DNA of 64,000 bases, from positions 1,860,001-1,924,000 of the forward strand of contig NZ_VFRA01000001.1 of NCBI RefSeq assembly GCF_006788895.1. The letters run 5' to 3'. Numbering within the stretch: the stretch's first letter is position 1; each line of letters begins with the position of its first letter. The notes beneath the pieces are model-generated. The model did no database searches and was not told where the DNA came from. It saw only the letters and a list, made by a program, of their open reading frames with translations. Position numbers and translations under genes: made by a program. Of the stretch, positions 52,569 through 62,422 are shown in pieces. The DNA comes from Rhodoglobus vestalii (GTDB taxonomy: Bacteria; Actinomycetota; Actinomycetes; Actinomycetales; Microbacteriaceae).

Positions 52569-52802
52569 CTACTCGGGGCCAAAGATAAGCAGGTCTCCAA
52601 CCTCACAGTCCAGTGCTCGACACACGGCAGAGAGCGTAGAGAACCGGATGGCGCGGGCACGATCGTTTTTGAGAATGGACAGGTTCACGACGCTCACCCC
52701 CACCATTTCGCTCAACCGTGTGAGCGTCATCCCCCGTTCCTCAAGAAGTTCATCGAGCCGACAGTGGATGCCGGTGGGCGCGCCATCGTCCAACGGCGCC
52801 AT
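52569..52802 (-). CDS. Small Xre-type HTH regulator (YozG-like)
   Basis: 77 residues from ATG 52802 (ATGA overlap with the DUF2975 gene); codons upstream are inside that gene. A single HTH domain: CRLDELLEERGMTLTRLSEMVGVSVVNLSILKNDRARAIRFSTLSAVCRALDCEVGDLL. This is the pattern of YozG-type regulators that accompany DUF2975 membrane proteins and probably control their shared promoter. Confidence 0.88.
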   Translation of the reverse strand: MAPLDDGAPTGIHCRLDELLEERGMTLTRLSEMVGVSVVNLSILKNDRARAIRFSTLSAVCRALDCEVGDLLIFGPE

Positions 52803-53461
52803 CAGACGAGACCGTCTGTTTCCCGCTGCAAACGCTGCCCGAACTCGAATGCTGCCGCCACGACGCCAAGGGCTAGGCCCCACGCGAGCGGTGACAGGTC
52901 GACGATTACCCCAAAGATTATTAGCCCCTCTTGGTCGAATCCCGTGTCGGAGTTCGCCAGGATCGCTTCCCCGAGAAATTTCACAATTTCGGCGTCGGCT
53001 ATGGCGTGAAGCAGGGGGGAGAGCATTCCGGTCACCATGACGAGTACCGCGGCGGCGAACGTGGACCAGGTGGCTGCGCGAGCAAAGGGGTGCTTCTTCA
53101 GCAGGTGTGTGCCGAGAATGATGACGATCACGCTGAGTCCGATTCCGAGCAGTGCGCTGAGTGTGAAATCTGACACCATCAGCCAGCGAAGGCCGGGGGG
53201 CAGCCCTTCGATCATGAGGGCAACCGATTCGTAGCGGGCGTCGCTAATGGCGACCGCTGCGTCGGCGAACTCCGGGGCTTGTGCATTGGCGAGGGGGAGG
53301 CCCGCGACGCTCAGTACGTTGGCGGTCAGGGTGTGGATCGATCGAAAGACCAGCACAATCAGGTTCACCACCCCGACGAACAGCGCGCCGATCGTAATCG
53401 CTTGGAGCCCGCGCCGGTCGAGTGCTTCGAAGCGGCGTGTGGCGTTCGGTGGCTTCGTCAT
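52802..53461 (-). CDS. DUF2975 membrane protein
   Basis: 219 residues with four hydrophobic spans (about 22-44, 95-118, 133-155 and 183-205). The length and the coupling to a small Xre regulator identify the DUF2975 family. Function unknown; possibly a membrane sensor that modulates the regulator. A run of TTATCGATAA-like palindromes lies in its promoter region. Confidence 0.82.
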   Translation of the reverse strand: MTKPPNATRRFEALDRRGLQAITIGALFVGVVNLIVLVFRSIHTLTANVLSVAGLPLANAQAPEFADAAVAISDARYESVALMIEGLPPGLRWLMVSDFTLSALLGIGLSVIVIILGTHLLKKHPFARAATWSTFAAAVLVMVTGMLSPLLHAIADAEIVKFLGEAILANSDTGFDQEGLIIFGVIVDLSPLAWGLALGVVAAAFEFGQRLQRETDGLV

Positions 53462-53473
53462 GCGGTTCTCCTT

Positions 53474-53520
53474 AACGATTATCGATAATAACGATTGTCG
53501 GTAACATAACGCTTATCGTT
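53474..53520. promoter_or_regulatory. Palindrome-rich promoter of the DUF2975/HTH operon
   Basis: TTATCGATAA (53479-53488) is a perfect palindrome, flanked by AACGAT at 53474-53479 and AACGATT at 53490-53496. AACGCTTATCGTT at 53508-53520 repeats the theme. These are likely operators of the co-transcribed HTH protein. Confidence 0.6.
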
Positions 53521-53591
53521 GTGCTTGGCAAGTGACCCGTGCCCCGCACTGGGGCGGTCCCGTGCTCCTGCAAAGTCAGTAGATTTGACGC

Positions 53592-54713
53592 ATGACGAGA
53601 ACCCGACGGTTGCCCGCGGTAGTCGCCGGTGCCGTACTCCTCGCTCTGGGTCTCGCTGGCTGTTCATTCGTTGATGACGCGGGCCAAGTGTGGGGAATAG
53701 TCAACTCGGATTTCGAGAAGCAGCGAAGCCTTGCACGAGCGGTTTCTGCGCTCGAACTCCTGGAGGGTGTCGAATCCGCGTCGTCTAACTTCACGGCTGC
53801 TGGTCTCTCCGGGGCGGAGGCGGAGCTTCACGTGATTGTGCGCCCGGGCACTACGCCCGAACAGGCACGGTCAATTTCGAGCACAACGCGCGAGGCCTTC
53901 GGTGCACCCGAGTTGGAGGGGGTGAATCCCCTGTTCACGCTGCGGGGCAACGGCGCCGCAGACGGGGTGCTCACCAGGAATTGTTTCGACCTCTCGGATG
54001 GCGCCCTCGCTGATGTCGCGTTCGCCGCAGATTTTGCCTACTGGCGCGCCGGAGAAATTGCGGTCGGGGCACCACTCTCAATGTCACTCACACCGAGTGC
54101 CACAGGGGAAGCCTGTGACCGTGGATTCACTGCCCCGGATCAGGGCGACGCTGGGCAGGGCGACGCTGGGCAGGGCGACGCCGTGCGGACTGCCGAACTC
54201 CTCCTCGACAACTTCGAGGCGCTCGCAGCCGTACCCGATGAGACCCAGAACGCCACGATGTGGCAATTTGCTGGGATGCGAGCGTCGCCAAGCCTGCCGT
54301 CGGCTGAACTCGTGGGGCTTCTCGACGACATCCACGACACCATCCCACTGATTGACTACTCGCAGCTTCCCGAAAACCCCGCGCCCGATACTGAGTACCC
54401 CGAGGGCGTGCTGCTGGCGATAAACGAGCTCAACCCCGAGCAGCCGGTGGTCGCAGAAATCATGATTAGTCAAAGGGCGTATCGAAACGCCGATTGGCTG
54501 AACGCCATCGCGGCAGGAACGCTGGCCACCCGTGTGCCCGATCTCAGCTTTCGCTACGTGATGCCGGAACGACAGTTCCAGTTGCACACCTCCACGTGCG
54601 AGGGCACGGTCAACGAGTCGAGCGACGATCAGAAATTCTTCGACGCCATCGTCGCTCACGGTGCAGAACTTCTGCCCGGAGCAGGGCCGGGCACCTGCGT
54701 CCCTGAGCGCTAG
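53592..54713 (+). CDS. Putative lipoprotein of unknown function
   Basis: 373 residues. The signal peptide ends in lipobox LAGCS, with lipidated Cys at about residue 24. No known domain is recognised; the body is acidic and cell-surface-like with a few Cys (NCFDLS, CDRGF, STCEG, TCVPER). Residues about 182-195 hold a tandem QGDAG repeat encoded by three copies of a GGGCAGGGCGACGCT-like unit (about 54143-54180), likely variable in copy number. It is divergent from the DUF2975 operon. Confidence 0.75.
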   Translation: MTRTRRLPAVVAGAVLLALGLAGCSFVDDAGQVWGIVNSDFEKQRSLARAVSALELLEGVESASSNFTAAGLSGAEAELHVIVRPGTTPEQARSISSTTREAFGAPELEGVNPLFTLRGNGAADGVLTRNCFDLSDGALADVAFAADFAYWRAGEIAVGAPLSMSLTPSATGEACDRGFTAPDQGDAGQGDAGQGDAVRTAELLLDNFEALAAVPDETQNATMWQFAGMRASPSLPSAELVGLLDDIHDTIPLIDYSQLPENPAPDTEYPEGVLLAINELNPEQPVVAEIMISQRAYRNADWLNAIAAGTLATRVPDLSFRYVMPERQFQLHTSTCEGTVNESSDDQKFFDAIVAHGAELLPGAGPGTCVPER

Positions 54714-54819
54714 CTAGGGACAGTCACGCCTAGGGCGAACACCGGACTATTTCACCATTTCACTGGTTACTCTCTCTATATAGGTACCGAATTCGTAGCG
54801 GTATCAAAGGAGTGAAAAG

Positions 54820-57297
54820 ATGTTTGAGAGATTTACCGACCGCGCCCGTCGGGTAGTCGTGTTGGCCCAAGAAGAGGCCAAGATGCTCAACCACAACTAC
54901 ATCGGCACGGAGCACATTCTGCTTGGCCTCATCCATGAGGGCGAGGGAGTCGCCGCGAAGGCACTCGAGTCGCTGGGCATTTCACTCGACTCTGTGCGCG
55001 AGCAGGTGCAAGACATTATTGGTCAGGGTCAGCAGCAGCCGACCGGCCACATCCCCTTTACCCCGCGGGCCAAGAAGGTTCTTGAGCTGAGCCTGCGTGA
55101 AGCGCTGCAACTCGGCCACAACTACATCGGCACCGAGCACATTCTGCTTGGCCTCATCCGTGAGGGTGAAGGTGTTGCCGCCCAGGTTCTCGTCAAGCTC
55201 GGCGCCGACCTCAACAAGGTGCGCCAGCAGGTGATCCAGCTCCTCGGCAGCTTCCAAGGCAAAGAAGCGGTTGCCGTTGGCGGAAACGACGCGACACCCG
55301 ACAAGGGCTCGCAGGTACTTGACCAGTTCGGCCGCAACCTTACTCAGGCGGCTCGTGACGGCAAGCTCGACCCCGTAATTGGCCGCGAGAAGGAGATGGA
55401 ACGCGTTATGCAGATCCTCTCCCGTCGCACCAAGAACAACCCTGTGCTTATCGGCGAGCCCGGCGTGGGTAAGACCGCTGTTGTTGAAGGACTCGCGCTC
55501 GCTATCATTCACGGTGACGTACCCGAAACGCTCAAAGACAAGCAGCTCTACTCGCTTGACCTTGGCTCGCTCATCGCCGGAAGCCGCTACCGTGGTGACT
55601 TCGAAGAGCGCCTCAAGAAAGTCACGAAAGAGATCCGCACTCGCGGCGACATCATTGTCTTCATCGACGAAATCCACACCCTCGTGGGTGCCGGTGCCGC
55701 TGAGGGCGCAATCGACGCCGCCTCCATCCTCAAGCCACTGCTGGCCCGGGGCGAGCTTCAGACGATTGGTGCGACCACTCTCGACGAGTACCGCAAGCAC
55801 TTCGAAAAAGATGCCGCGCTTGAGCGTCGCTTCCAGTCGGTACAGGTGCACGAACCCAACCTGCCGCACACTATCAACATCTTGAAGGGGCTCCGCGACA
55901 AGTACGAGTCCTTCCACAAGGTGTCCATCACCGACGGTGCAATCGTTGCTGCCGCGAACCTCGCCGACCGCTATGTCGCCGACCGGTTCCTGCCAGACAA
56001 AGCAATTGACCTTTTGGATGAAGCGGGCGCACGTTTGCGCCTCTCCATCCTTTCCGCACCCCCCGAACTGCGGGAATTCGACGAGAAGATCGCCGAAGTT
56101 CGTGGCCAAAAAGAGGGCGCAATCGAAGGCCAAGACTTTGAAAAGGCTGCCAGCCTTCGTGACGAAGAAAAGAAGCTGCTTGGGGAGCGACTGCGCCTCG
56201 AGAAGCAGTGGAAGTCAGGCGACGTTGGCTCGAGCGGAATCGTAGACGAAGGCCTCATCGCCGAAGTCTTGGCGGCTGCCACCGGTATCCCCGTGTTCAA
56301 GCTCACCGAAGAAGAGTCCAGCCGACTCATCTTCATGGAGAAGGCACTGCACATGCGCGTCATCGGTCAAGAGGAAGCCATCTCGGTTCTCTCCAAGACC
56401 ATTCGCCGCACCCGGGCCGGGCTGAAAGACCCCAACCGCCCGAGTGGTTCGTTCATCTTCGCCGGCCCGACCGGTGTGGGTAAAACGGAGCTGGCTAAGG
56501 CGCTCGCCGAGTTCCTATTCGACGACGAGTCGGCCATGATCTCGCTCGACATGAGTGAATATGGCGAAAAGCACACCGTATCTCGACTGTTTGGTGCCCC
56601 TCCCGGATTCGTAGGATTCGAAGAGGGTGGCCAGCTCACCGAGAAAGTGCGCCGCAAGCCGTTTAGCGTTGTGCTGTTCGATGAGATCGAAAAAGCTCAC
56701 CCGGATATCTTCAACTCGCTCCTGCAGGTCCTCGAAGAGGGCCGCCTGACCGACGGTCAAGGTCGCGTCATCGACTTCAAGAACACCGTCATCATCATGA
56801 CCACCAACCTCGGGACGAAAGACATCACCGCGGGCCCCGTGGGCTTCCAAGTTGAAGGCGACACGGCAACAAGCTATGACCGCATGCGCGGCAAGGTTGT
56901 TGAAGAACTCAAGAAGCACTTCAAGCCTGAGTTCCTCAACCGTGTGGATGAGACCATCGTGTTCCCGCAGCTCAACAAGGCAGAACTGCTGCAGATCGTC
57001 GACCTGTTCATCAAGCGTCTCTCTGAGCGCATGATGGACCGCGACCTCACCGTCGAGCTCGCTGTTCCTGCCAAGGAGCGTCTCATCGATATCGGGTTCG
57101 ACCCCGCCCTCGGTGCGCGACCCCTCCGCCGCGCAGTACAGCACGAGGTCGAAGATGCACTGAGCGAGAAAATTCTGCACGGCGAGCTCAACGCGGGTGA
57201 CCACGTGCATGTGGACTTCGTAAACAACGAGTTCATCTTCACGACCAGCCGCCAGCCTGGGCTCCCCGAAAAGGAACCCGCCGAGGTCGAAGCCTAA
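54820..57297 (+). CDS. clpC: ATP-dependent Clp protease ATP-binding subunit ClpC
   Basis: 825 residues. Two N-terminal Clp repeats ([21 protein letters not shown] and its near copy at about 100-120), AAA-1 with Walker [10 protein letters not shown], a middle coiled region with a UVR-like segment ([18 protein letters not shown]), and AAA-2 with [10 protein letters not shown]. It unfolds substrates for ClpP. AAAGGAG lies seven bases before the ATG; TATATA at about 54776-54781 may be the -10 region. Confidence 0.97.
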   Translation: MFERFTDRARRVVVLAQEEAKMLNHNYIGTEHILLGLIHEGEGVAAKALESLGISLDSVREQVQDIIGQGQQQPTGHIPFTPRAKKVLELSLREALQLGHNYIGTEHILLGLIREGEGVAAQVLVKLGADLNKVRQQVIQLLGSFQGKEAVAVGGNDATPDKGSQVLDQFGRNLTQAARDGKLDPVIGREKEMERVMQILSRRTKNNPVLIGEPGVGKTAVVEGLALAIIHGDVPETLKDKQLYSLDLGSLIAGSRYRGDFEERLKKVTKEIRTRGDIIVFIDEIHTLVGAGAAEGAIDAASILKPLLARGELQTIGATTLDEYRKHFEKDAALERRFQSVQVHEPNLPHTINILKGLRDKYESFHKVSITDGAIVAAANLADRYVADRFLPDKAIDLLDEAGARLRLSILSAPPELREFDEKIAEVRGQKEGAIEGQDFEKAASLRDEEKKLLGERLRLEKQWKSGDVGSSGIVDEGLIAEVLAAATGIPVFKLTEEESSRLIFMEKALHMRVIGQEEAISVLSKTIRRTRAGLKDPNRPSGSFIFAGPTGVGKTELAKALAEFLFDDESAMISLDMSEYGEKHTVSRLFGAPPGFVGFEEGGQLTEKVRRKPFSVVLFDEIEKAHPDIFNSLLQVLEEGRLTDGQGRVIDFKNTVIIMTTNLGTKDITAGPVGFQVEGDTATSYDRMRGKVVEELKKHFKPEFLNRVDETIVFPQLNKAELLQIVDLFIKRLSERMMDRDLTVELAVPAKERLIDIGFDPALGARPLRRAVQHEVEDALSEKILHGELNAGDHVHVDFVNNEFIFTTSRQPGLPEKEPAEVEA

Positions 57298-57316
57298 ACC
57301 TCACGGTTGAACGATG

Positions 57317-57360
57317 AGTGGCTGGGGCGCACCAAATAGGGTGCCCCAGCCACTTCGTCG
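57317..57360 (+). terminator. Terminator after clpC
   Basis: AGTGGCTGGGGC (57317-57328) pairs with GCCCCAGCCACT (57343-57354); the stem can be extended by CACC/GGTG inside. TTCGTCGTT follows. It lies 20 bp past the clpC stop. Confidence 0.75.
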
Positions 57361-57392
57361 TTAACAGGCGTGCCGGGCACTAGCGTTACTTC

Positions 57393-57896
57393 GTGACCTC
57401 ATTCCGTGTGCGCCCCGCCACAACAGCCGACGTGTGGGCAATCCAGATCCTCGTTGAGCCCCTCGTCAACGAACGTATTCTTCTCGGCAAAGACCTCGTC
57501 GTCTTCTATGAAGCTGTGCAAGAGTTTCGTGTAGCGGTGGCCCCTGATGGTCGAGTGATCGGATGCGGCGCCCTGCACGTGATGTGGCATGATCTTGCCG
57601 AAGTGCGAACGTTGGCTGTGGCATCCGAATGGTTGGGTAAGGGTGTTGGTCATGTGCTGCTCGAACACATCGAGCGGGATGCACACACCCTCGGTCTTCA
57701 GCGCCTCTTCTGCCTCACCTTCGAGACGGCATTCTTCACGCGCCATGGCTTTGAGCCCGTCAACGAAGAACTCGTTGACCCTGCCGTGTTTGCACAGCTT
57801 TCTCTGTCGCCCGACGAGGGTGTGGCCGAATTCCTCGATCTTTCCCGCGTGAAACCCAACACCCTCGGCAACACGCGCATGCTGAAGCGCCTTTAG
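57393..57896 (+). CDS. argA: Amino-acid N-acetyltransferase, mycobacterial ArgA type
   Basis: 167 residues of the GNAT fold. FRVRPATTADVWAIQILVEPLVNERILLGKDLVVFYEAVQEF, then GCGALHVMWHDLAEVRTLAVASEWLGKGVGHVLLEHI (acetyl-CoA loop) and the tail FLDLSRVKPNTLGNTRMLKRL follow the pattern of the stand-alone N-acetylglutamate synthase of mycobacteria. It would make N-acetylglutamate for arginine synthesis. Confidence 0.85.
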   Translation: MTSFRVRPATTADVWAIQILVEPLVNERILLGKDLVVFYEAVQEFRVAVAPDGRVIGCGALHVMWHDLAEVRTLAVASEWLGKGVGHVLLEHIERDAHTLGLQRLFCLTFETAFFTRHGFEPVNEELVDPAVFAQLSLSPDEGVAEFLDLSRVKPNTLGNTRMLKRL

Positions 57897-57922
57897 AGGC
57901 AATAGACGCTTAGCCTTACGGT

Positions 57923-58537
57923 ATGTCGAGCTTTCGCACTCCGGTTGGCCCGCAGTCAAGCAGCGTCTACTGGCGCCGGCGCCTGATTGTCGGGCTAGGG
58001 CTTGTTGCTGTGATCGCGATCATTTTGCTGATCGTCTTCGGTCCCAAAGCATCGTCAAACCCTGACGCTTCTGGTTCGGCCGAAACTTCCACCGCAGAGT
58101 CGAACGCTCCTGCCGCCACCGATTCGACTGTCTCAACGGTCTGCGATCCTGCCAAACTTGCCCTCGAAGCGATCACGGACGCCACAGCCTACGACTCGGG
58201 CCAGCAGCCGCAGCTGTCATTCTCGCTCAAGAGCACCATGACAGAGCCGTGCACGATCGAGGCCGGCAGCGACATCCAAGAGTTCGTAGTCACTAGCGGT
58301 AGTGACGAAATCTGGAACTCGAAGCACTGCCAGACGGCGGGAGAAGCCCGCTCCATTGTTCTTCAGCCTGGCGTGCCCGTTCAGTCAAGTTCGATCGAGT
58401 GGGATCGCACCCGTTCGGCATCTGACACGTGCGAGTCGGATCGCCCCGTGGTGACGGCTGAGGGCGCGAGTTACCACCTTGAGGTCTCGGTGGGGGACAT
58501 CGTCTCAGAGAGCACCAAACAGTTCCTGTTGAACTAG
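57923..58537 (+). CDS. Membrane-anchored extracytoplasmic protein of unknown function
   Basis: 204 residues. One membrane helix (about 20-42, LIVGLGLVAVIAIILLIVFG), a Ser/Thr/Ala-rich linker (45-70) and an outer domain of about 130 residues with three or four Cys (TVCDPAKLAL, EPCTIEAG, KHCQTAG, DTCESD), probably paired in disulfides. The beta-rich pattern recalls DUF4232-like domains. Function unknown. Confidence 0.75.
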   Translation: MSSFRTPVGPQSSSVYWRRRLIVGLGLVAVIAIILLIVFGPKASSNPDASGSAETSTAESNAPAATDSTVSTVCDPAKLALEAITDATAYDSGQQPQLSFSLKSTMTEPCTIEAGSDIQEFVVTSGSDEIWNSKHCQTAGEARSIVLQPGVPVQSSSIEWDRTRSASDTCESDRPVVTAEGASYHLEVSVGDIVSESTKQFLLN

Positions 58538-58549
58538 CCCGGATTGGTT

Positions 58550-58954
58550 ATGGACTCTTCATCCTCAGCGGCACAGAGTGCCGAATTCAGCTCGCCCATG
58601 CTTGCGGAGGCACTGGAAAGTGGTGACCCCGTTCTGGTGGCCCTAGCGCTTCGAAACGACCGAGTGATTGTGCCCATGCTCAGCGAGGGGGTCGATGACG
58701 AAGCGCAGGTTCGCGTATTCCGGCGCGGGGATGCCGATAAGTACATGCTGCTTCTGTTTTCATCGGTTGACACCTACGTTGCAATGCTGCCCGAAGAAAC
58801 AGACCATCAGGTGGTGGCCTATCGGGCAGAAGACCTGCTGGGTTTCCTCGAGACCAATCGTGGGGTTTTAGAGTCGGTCTGGTTTGACGTTGCGGGCCCG
58901 CACAGTATGCAAGCATCGCCGGATGACATCGTCGATGCCCTCACGCTGGTGTGA
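58550..58954 (+). CDS. SseB-like N-terminal domain protein
   Basis: 134 residues from ATG 58550 (TTG 58544 also in frame). The pattern FRRGDADKYMLLLFSSVDTYVAMLPEETDHQVVAYRAEDLLGFL matches SseB N-terminal domain proteins of actinobacteria. Role unknown. The gene starts just after the previous stop and probably shares its transcript. Confidence 0.65.
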   Translation: MDSSSSAAQSAEFSSPMLAEALESGDPVLVALALRNDRVIVPMLSEGVDDEAQVRVFRRGDADKYMLLLFSSVDTYVAMLPEETDHQVVAYRAEDLLGFLETNRGVLESVWFDVAGPHSMQASPDDIVDALTLV

Positions 58955-59132
58955 TTGCTCGCCCACCGCGGTCACAACCATATAAATTTTCATTCGGCGG
59001 GTGCAGGGGTAGACCACCCAGTTCAGGGGGCAAACGCCCCCAAATTGGTGATTTTGGACCCATTTCGGCACTCTTTCGGGTTACATCCAGCTAAGACCGA
59101 ACAGCAATGTTTTAATAGGGGCTTTCTATAGC

Positions 59133-60266
59133 GTGTCTGTGCCGGTTACTCTATTCAGCGTGGATGACAACAGTTTCGGTGTGCCAGCGGGATGGTACCC
59201 AGACCCACTGGGCTTGCCCCAGTTGCGCTGGTGGGATGCCCAGGCTTGGACCGAGCACACCTCAGATGCTCGTGCCCCTATTATCGTGCAGCCGACGACC
59301 AAGTTGGCTTTTGCCGATGATGACGAAGAAGATGAACTTCCTTCGCGCCGCGATCAGCGCGATCAGCGCGATCGTGATCAAGAACGCAGCGAATCCAGCG
59401 ACTACCTCATTACTGAAACCCGTAGTGAGCCTGAGCCCGATACTGCGCCAGTCCACGACGAACTGAGTGCACAACCGCTGTTGGCGATGACGCTTCGTGA
59501 GCTTGAAGCGCCGATCGAGACAACACAAGAGGCTGATGATCCCCAACTTCTTCCCCGGTCGGCTGCGGGCCACGCAAACTCGATGCCGGGTGCATCAACG
59601 CTGAGCGCGTATGCCGAAGAAGAAGATGCGCCAAAGCGCGAGATTCGCCAACACCGCACCTACAATCCGGCCGTCTGGCTGATTGCGGTGCTGCCACTTC
59701 TGCAGTTGCTCACCAGCATGTTCCTCATTGCGATCGCGGGCCTTGGTGACAACTTGCCGCTGCTGCTCGTGGTGTGGATAGCGCCCTACGTTGTTGTTCT
59801 CGGCCTCGCCGCCTACGACAATCTGCTCTTGCAGGTGTGGGGCCACAAACGTCCCGCCAGTGGAGTGTGGGCTTTCTTGACCGCACCGGTCTACTTGGTG
59901 ATTCGCGGCATCCGCACAATGCGTGAAACCGGTAAGGGACTCGCACCAATCGCTACCTGGTCTGGTGCCGTGGTTTCGCTGGTGATCGGAATGCTTATTC
60001 TTCCGGGCCTGATCATCTCAGTGATTCCGCAGACTTTCAGCGATCAGATTGAGCAGTCCGTAGCGGCGCAGGCGGCAACACTGGGTGCCGGCATTGAGCT
60101 GGACTGCCCCACCACGCCGCCACTGCTCGTCGGTGACACATTCACGTGTCGTGCTGTGAAGCCCGCCAACGGTCAGCGCGACTCAATTCTGGTGAGCTTG
60201 CAGCGTGAGAATGGCTGGATTAGCTGGCGTGTAGAAGACTGGGGCCTCTGGACCCTGTTCGGCTAA
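59133..60266 (+). CDS. DUF2510 membrane protein with C-terminal DUF4333-like domain
   Basis: 377 residues from GTG 59133. DUF2510 box near the N-terminus: PAGWYPDPLGLPQLRWWDAQAWTEHT. A long acidic linker follows (RRDQRDQRDRDQ repeat at about 72-83). Four hydrophobic spans lie between about 180 and 300. The exposed C-terminus (about 305-377) has the DUF4333 pattern with Cys pair LDCPTTPPLLVGDTFTC and a final W-rich strand. Common in Microbacteriaceae; function unknown. Confidence 0.82.
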   Translation: MSVPVTLFSVDDNSFGVPAGWYPDPLGLPQLRWWDAQAWTEHTSDARAPIIVQPTTKLAFADDDEEDELPSRRDQRDQRDRDQERSESSDYLITETRSEPEPDTAPVHDELSAQPLLAMTLRELEAPIETTQEADDPQLLPRSAAGHANSMPGASTLSAYAEEEDAPKREIRQHRTYNPAVWLIAVLPLLQLLTSMFLIAIAGLGDNLPLLLVVWIAPYVVVLGLAAYDNLLLQVWGHKRPASGVWAFLTAPVYLVIRGIRTMRETGKGLAPIATWSGAVVSLVIGMLILPGLIISVIPQTFSDQIEQSVAAQAATLGAGIELDCPTTPPLLVGDTFTCRAVKPANGQRDSILVSLQRENGWISWRVEDWGLWTLFG

Positions 60267-60296
60267 CCGCTCGGTCGCGTTGCTCTGTCTTGTTGC

Positions 60297-61652
60297 TCAA
60301 AACTCGGGGATCTCGACGCGTTCGTCGACGGCGCCGGCGAATGCTAGTCGCAGAGCCTCGCGAATGTGACCGGCCTCCGAGTCGAGTACGGTACCGAATC
60401 CGAGTCGGGCGGCCTCGGCAAGCCGTTGTTTTGCTGATGACGCTGGCCGAATTTCTCCGGCAAGACTGATCTCGCCGACCACAGCCATCGCTGGTGCGAA
60501 CGCTTTGTCTTTGTAAGCACTGGCAATGGCGAGGGCGATCGCGAGGTCAGCCCCCGGCTCTGTCACGCGGATGCCGCCCACGGTAGAGACGTACACGTCG
60601 AACCCTGAGAGGGGAATTCCCGCTCGCCGCTCAAGCACCGCCAGCAGCATGGCAACCCGGGAGGCGTCGACGCCATTGACGACGCGACGCGGTTGGGGGG
60701 CCTGCGATTTGACGATGAGGGCTTGCACCTCAACCGGGAGGGCTCGTCGACCTTCGAGGGCGATGGTGACGCAGGTGCCGCTGACGGGGCGGCGTGTGTG
60801 GGAGAGGAAGAGGCCGCTGGGGTCGGCAACTTCGGCGATGCCTTCGCCGGTCATCTCGAAGCAGCCCACTTCGTCGGTGGAGCCGAAACGGTTCTTGTGC
60901 GCGCGCACGAAGCGCAGCGCTGTCTGGCGGTCGCCTTCGAACTGGAGCACGACATCCACGAGGTGTTCGAGCAGGCGGGGCCCGGCGATGGTGCCATCTT
61001 TGGTGACGTGACCGACGAGCAGCACGGGAAGGTTCTGATCTTTGCTGATGCGGATGAGGGTGGAGGCTACTTCGCGCACCTGGGATGGCCCGCCGGCAAT
61101 GCCTTCGGTGGCGGCGGAAGCGACGGTCTGCACGGAGTCGACAATAACAAGTTGCGGTTTGACGTGATCGATCTGGCCGAGGATGGTGCCGAGATCGGTT
61201 TCGGCTGCGAGAAAGAGTGAGGGGTGCAGGGCGTTGGTGCGTTCGGCACGGAGCCGCACCTGGCTGACGGATTCTTCGGCCGTGACGTAGAGCACGCGCT
61301 GACCGGATGCCGCAGCCCGCGATGCGACTTCGAGCAGCAGCGTCGATTTACCGACGCCGGGTTCGCCGCTCAACAGGATGGCGGCCCCGGGAACAACACC
61401 TCCGCCGAGCACCCGGTCGAATTCGTTGATGCCGCTCGGCCAGTGGGCGACAGATTCGGCGCCAATGTCGGTGATGGCTTGGGCTGCACTCGAGCCGGCA
61501 ACGGCGACGGTGGCGACTCGCTTGGAGATTCCGGTGGCCTCGGCGGCATCAATCACGGTGCCCCACTGCTGACATTCACCGCAGCGGCCCACCCATTTGA
61601 TGCTCGACCAGCCGCACTCGGTGCAGCGAAAATTTGTTACAGCTCGGGCCAT
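60297..61652 (-). CDS. radA: DNA repair protein RadA
   Basis: 451 residues. N-terminal zinc finger CTECGW...GRCGECQQWG, RecA-like core with Walker A GEPGVGKST, the RadA-specific KNRFG motif (HKNRFGSTDEVGCFEM) and a C-terminal Lon-like domain (GGIRVTEPGADLAIALAIASA). It processes recombination intermediates. Confidence 0.97.
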   Translation of the reverse strand: MARAVTNFRCTECGWSSIKWVGRCGECQQWGTVIDAAEATGISKRVATVAVAGSSAAQAITDIGAESVAHWPSGINEFDRVLGGGVVPGAAILLSGEPGVGKSTLLLEVASRAAASGQRVLYVTAEESVSQVRLRAERTNALHPSLFLAAETDLGTILGQIDHVKPQLVIVDSVQTVASAATEGIAGGPSQVREVASTLIRISKDQNLPVLLVGHVTKDGTIAGPRLLEHLVDVVLQFEGDRQTALRFVRAHKNRFGSTDEVGCFEMTGEGIAEVADPSGLFLSHTRRPVSGTCVTIALEGRRALPVEVQALIVKSQAPQPRRVVNGVDASRVAMLLAVLERRAGIPLSGFDVYVSTVGGIRVTEPGADLAIALAIASAYKDKAFAPAMAVVGEISLAGEIRPASSAKQRLAEAARLGFGTVLDSEAGHIREALRLAFAGAVDERVEIPEF

Positions 61653-61706
61653 GCTTCAACCCTAGGTGTGGCGACTGACAGCGTGAGCTAACCGGCCACA
61701 CCGTCG

Positions 61707-62015
61707 CTACGCGAGACTGAGAAAAAGTTTCTCGATATCGTCTGATGACATTCCGTCGTGACTGCCTTCGCCATCCGCGTCATTGATGGCACACGATTGG
61801 AGGGCGTTGGCGATGATCAGGTAGCCGGCACGGTCGAGCGCTTTGCTGACGGCGGCGAGCTGGGTTACGACGTCTTTGCAGTTCGATTCGGAGTTGATGG
61901 ATTCGGTGAGCGCGCGAAGCTGTCCTTCTGCACGTTTGAGCCGATTCATCACTTTGCGCATTGCTTCGGGATCGTGCCCGGTGCGGGCCTCGGCGGGTGC
62001 GGCGCTAGCGGTCAT
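61707..62015 (-). CDS. CsoR/CstR-family repressor, probably sulfur-sensing (CstR type)
   Basis: 102 residues with the all-helical DUF156 fold: MRKVMNRLKRAEGQLRALTESINSESNCKDVVTQLAAVSKALDRAGYLIIANAL. The two thiols are Cys46 and Cys75, 29 apart as in the family. The copper-ligand His expected four residues before the second Cys is Ala71, so copper sensing is unlikely and persulfide sensing (CstR) is more likely. It is the last gene of the rhodanese/CoA-disulfide-reductase operon, as in known cst loci. Confidence 0.85.
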   Translation of the reverse strand: MTASAAPAEARTGHDPEAMRKVMNRLKRAEGQLRALTESINSESNCKDVVTQLAAVSKALDRAGYLIIANALQSCAINDADGEGSHDGMSSDDIEKLFLSLA

Positions 62016-62017
62016 AG

Positions 62018-62320
62018 TTAGCTCTCTTTCGTGATCTGCAGGCCGGAGTTGCGCCAGGCGGAGGTTCCGCCCTCAACATTGACGGCGTCGAAGCCTTGAG
62101 TGTTTAGCCATTCGACCGCTTGGCCGCTGCGCCCGCCGCTTTCGCAGATCATGTAGACGGTGTTGTCGCGGTCGAGTTCCTCGACGCGGGCGATGAGTTC
62201 GCCGAGGGGAATACTTGCGGCGGTCGGCGCATGCCCGGCCACGTATTCGACGGGTTCGCGCACGTCGATGATGACGGGGTTGGTGAGTTCGGAGAGGGCT
62301 TTGGGGTCAATGGTGTTCAT
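62018..62320 (-). CDS. Single-domain rhodanese (sulfurtransferase)
   Basis: 100 residues. The rhodanese fold reads PVIIDVREPVEYVAGHAPTAASIPLGEL; the active-site loop is CESGGRSG with the persulfide-forming Cys. It moves sulfane sulfur between thiol acceptors. It lies 2 bp upstream of the CstR-like gene. Confidence 0.92.
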   Translation of the reverse strand: MNTIDPKALSELTNPVIIDVREPVEYVAGHAPTAASIPLGELIARVEELDRDNTVYMICESGGRSGQAVEWLNTQGFDAVNVEGGTSAWRNSGLQITKES

Positions 62321-62342
62321 GGTGTCTATTCCTTGCGGCGGT

Positions 62343-62401
62343 TAGTGTTCGGTGGCGAGCGGGAGTGAGCGGGAGTGAGCGGGTGTGAGCGGGTGAGCGG
62401 G
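62343..62401. repeat. Decayed GAGCGGGAGT tandem repeat
   Basis: Two exact GAGCGGGAGT-type units and three shortened variants (GAGCGGGTGT, GAGCGGGT, GAGCGGGTGG) lie between the rhodanese and oxidoreductase genes. No function is evident. Confidence 0.7.
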
Positions 62402-62422
62402 TGGGGCCGGGGCGACGACGGC

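Noticed and set aside
54982..56133. 383-codon open frame on the minus strand
   Set aside because: Antisense to clpC; composition mirrors the sense codons.
62343..62401. Possible CRISPR or iteron array
   Set aside because: Short degenerate 8-10-bp tandem repeats with no spacers and no replication or cas genes nearby.
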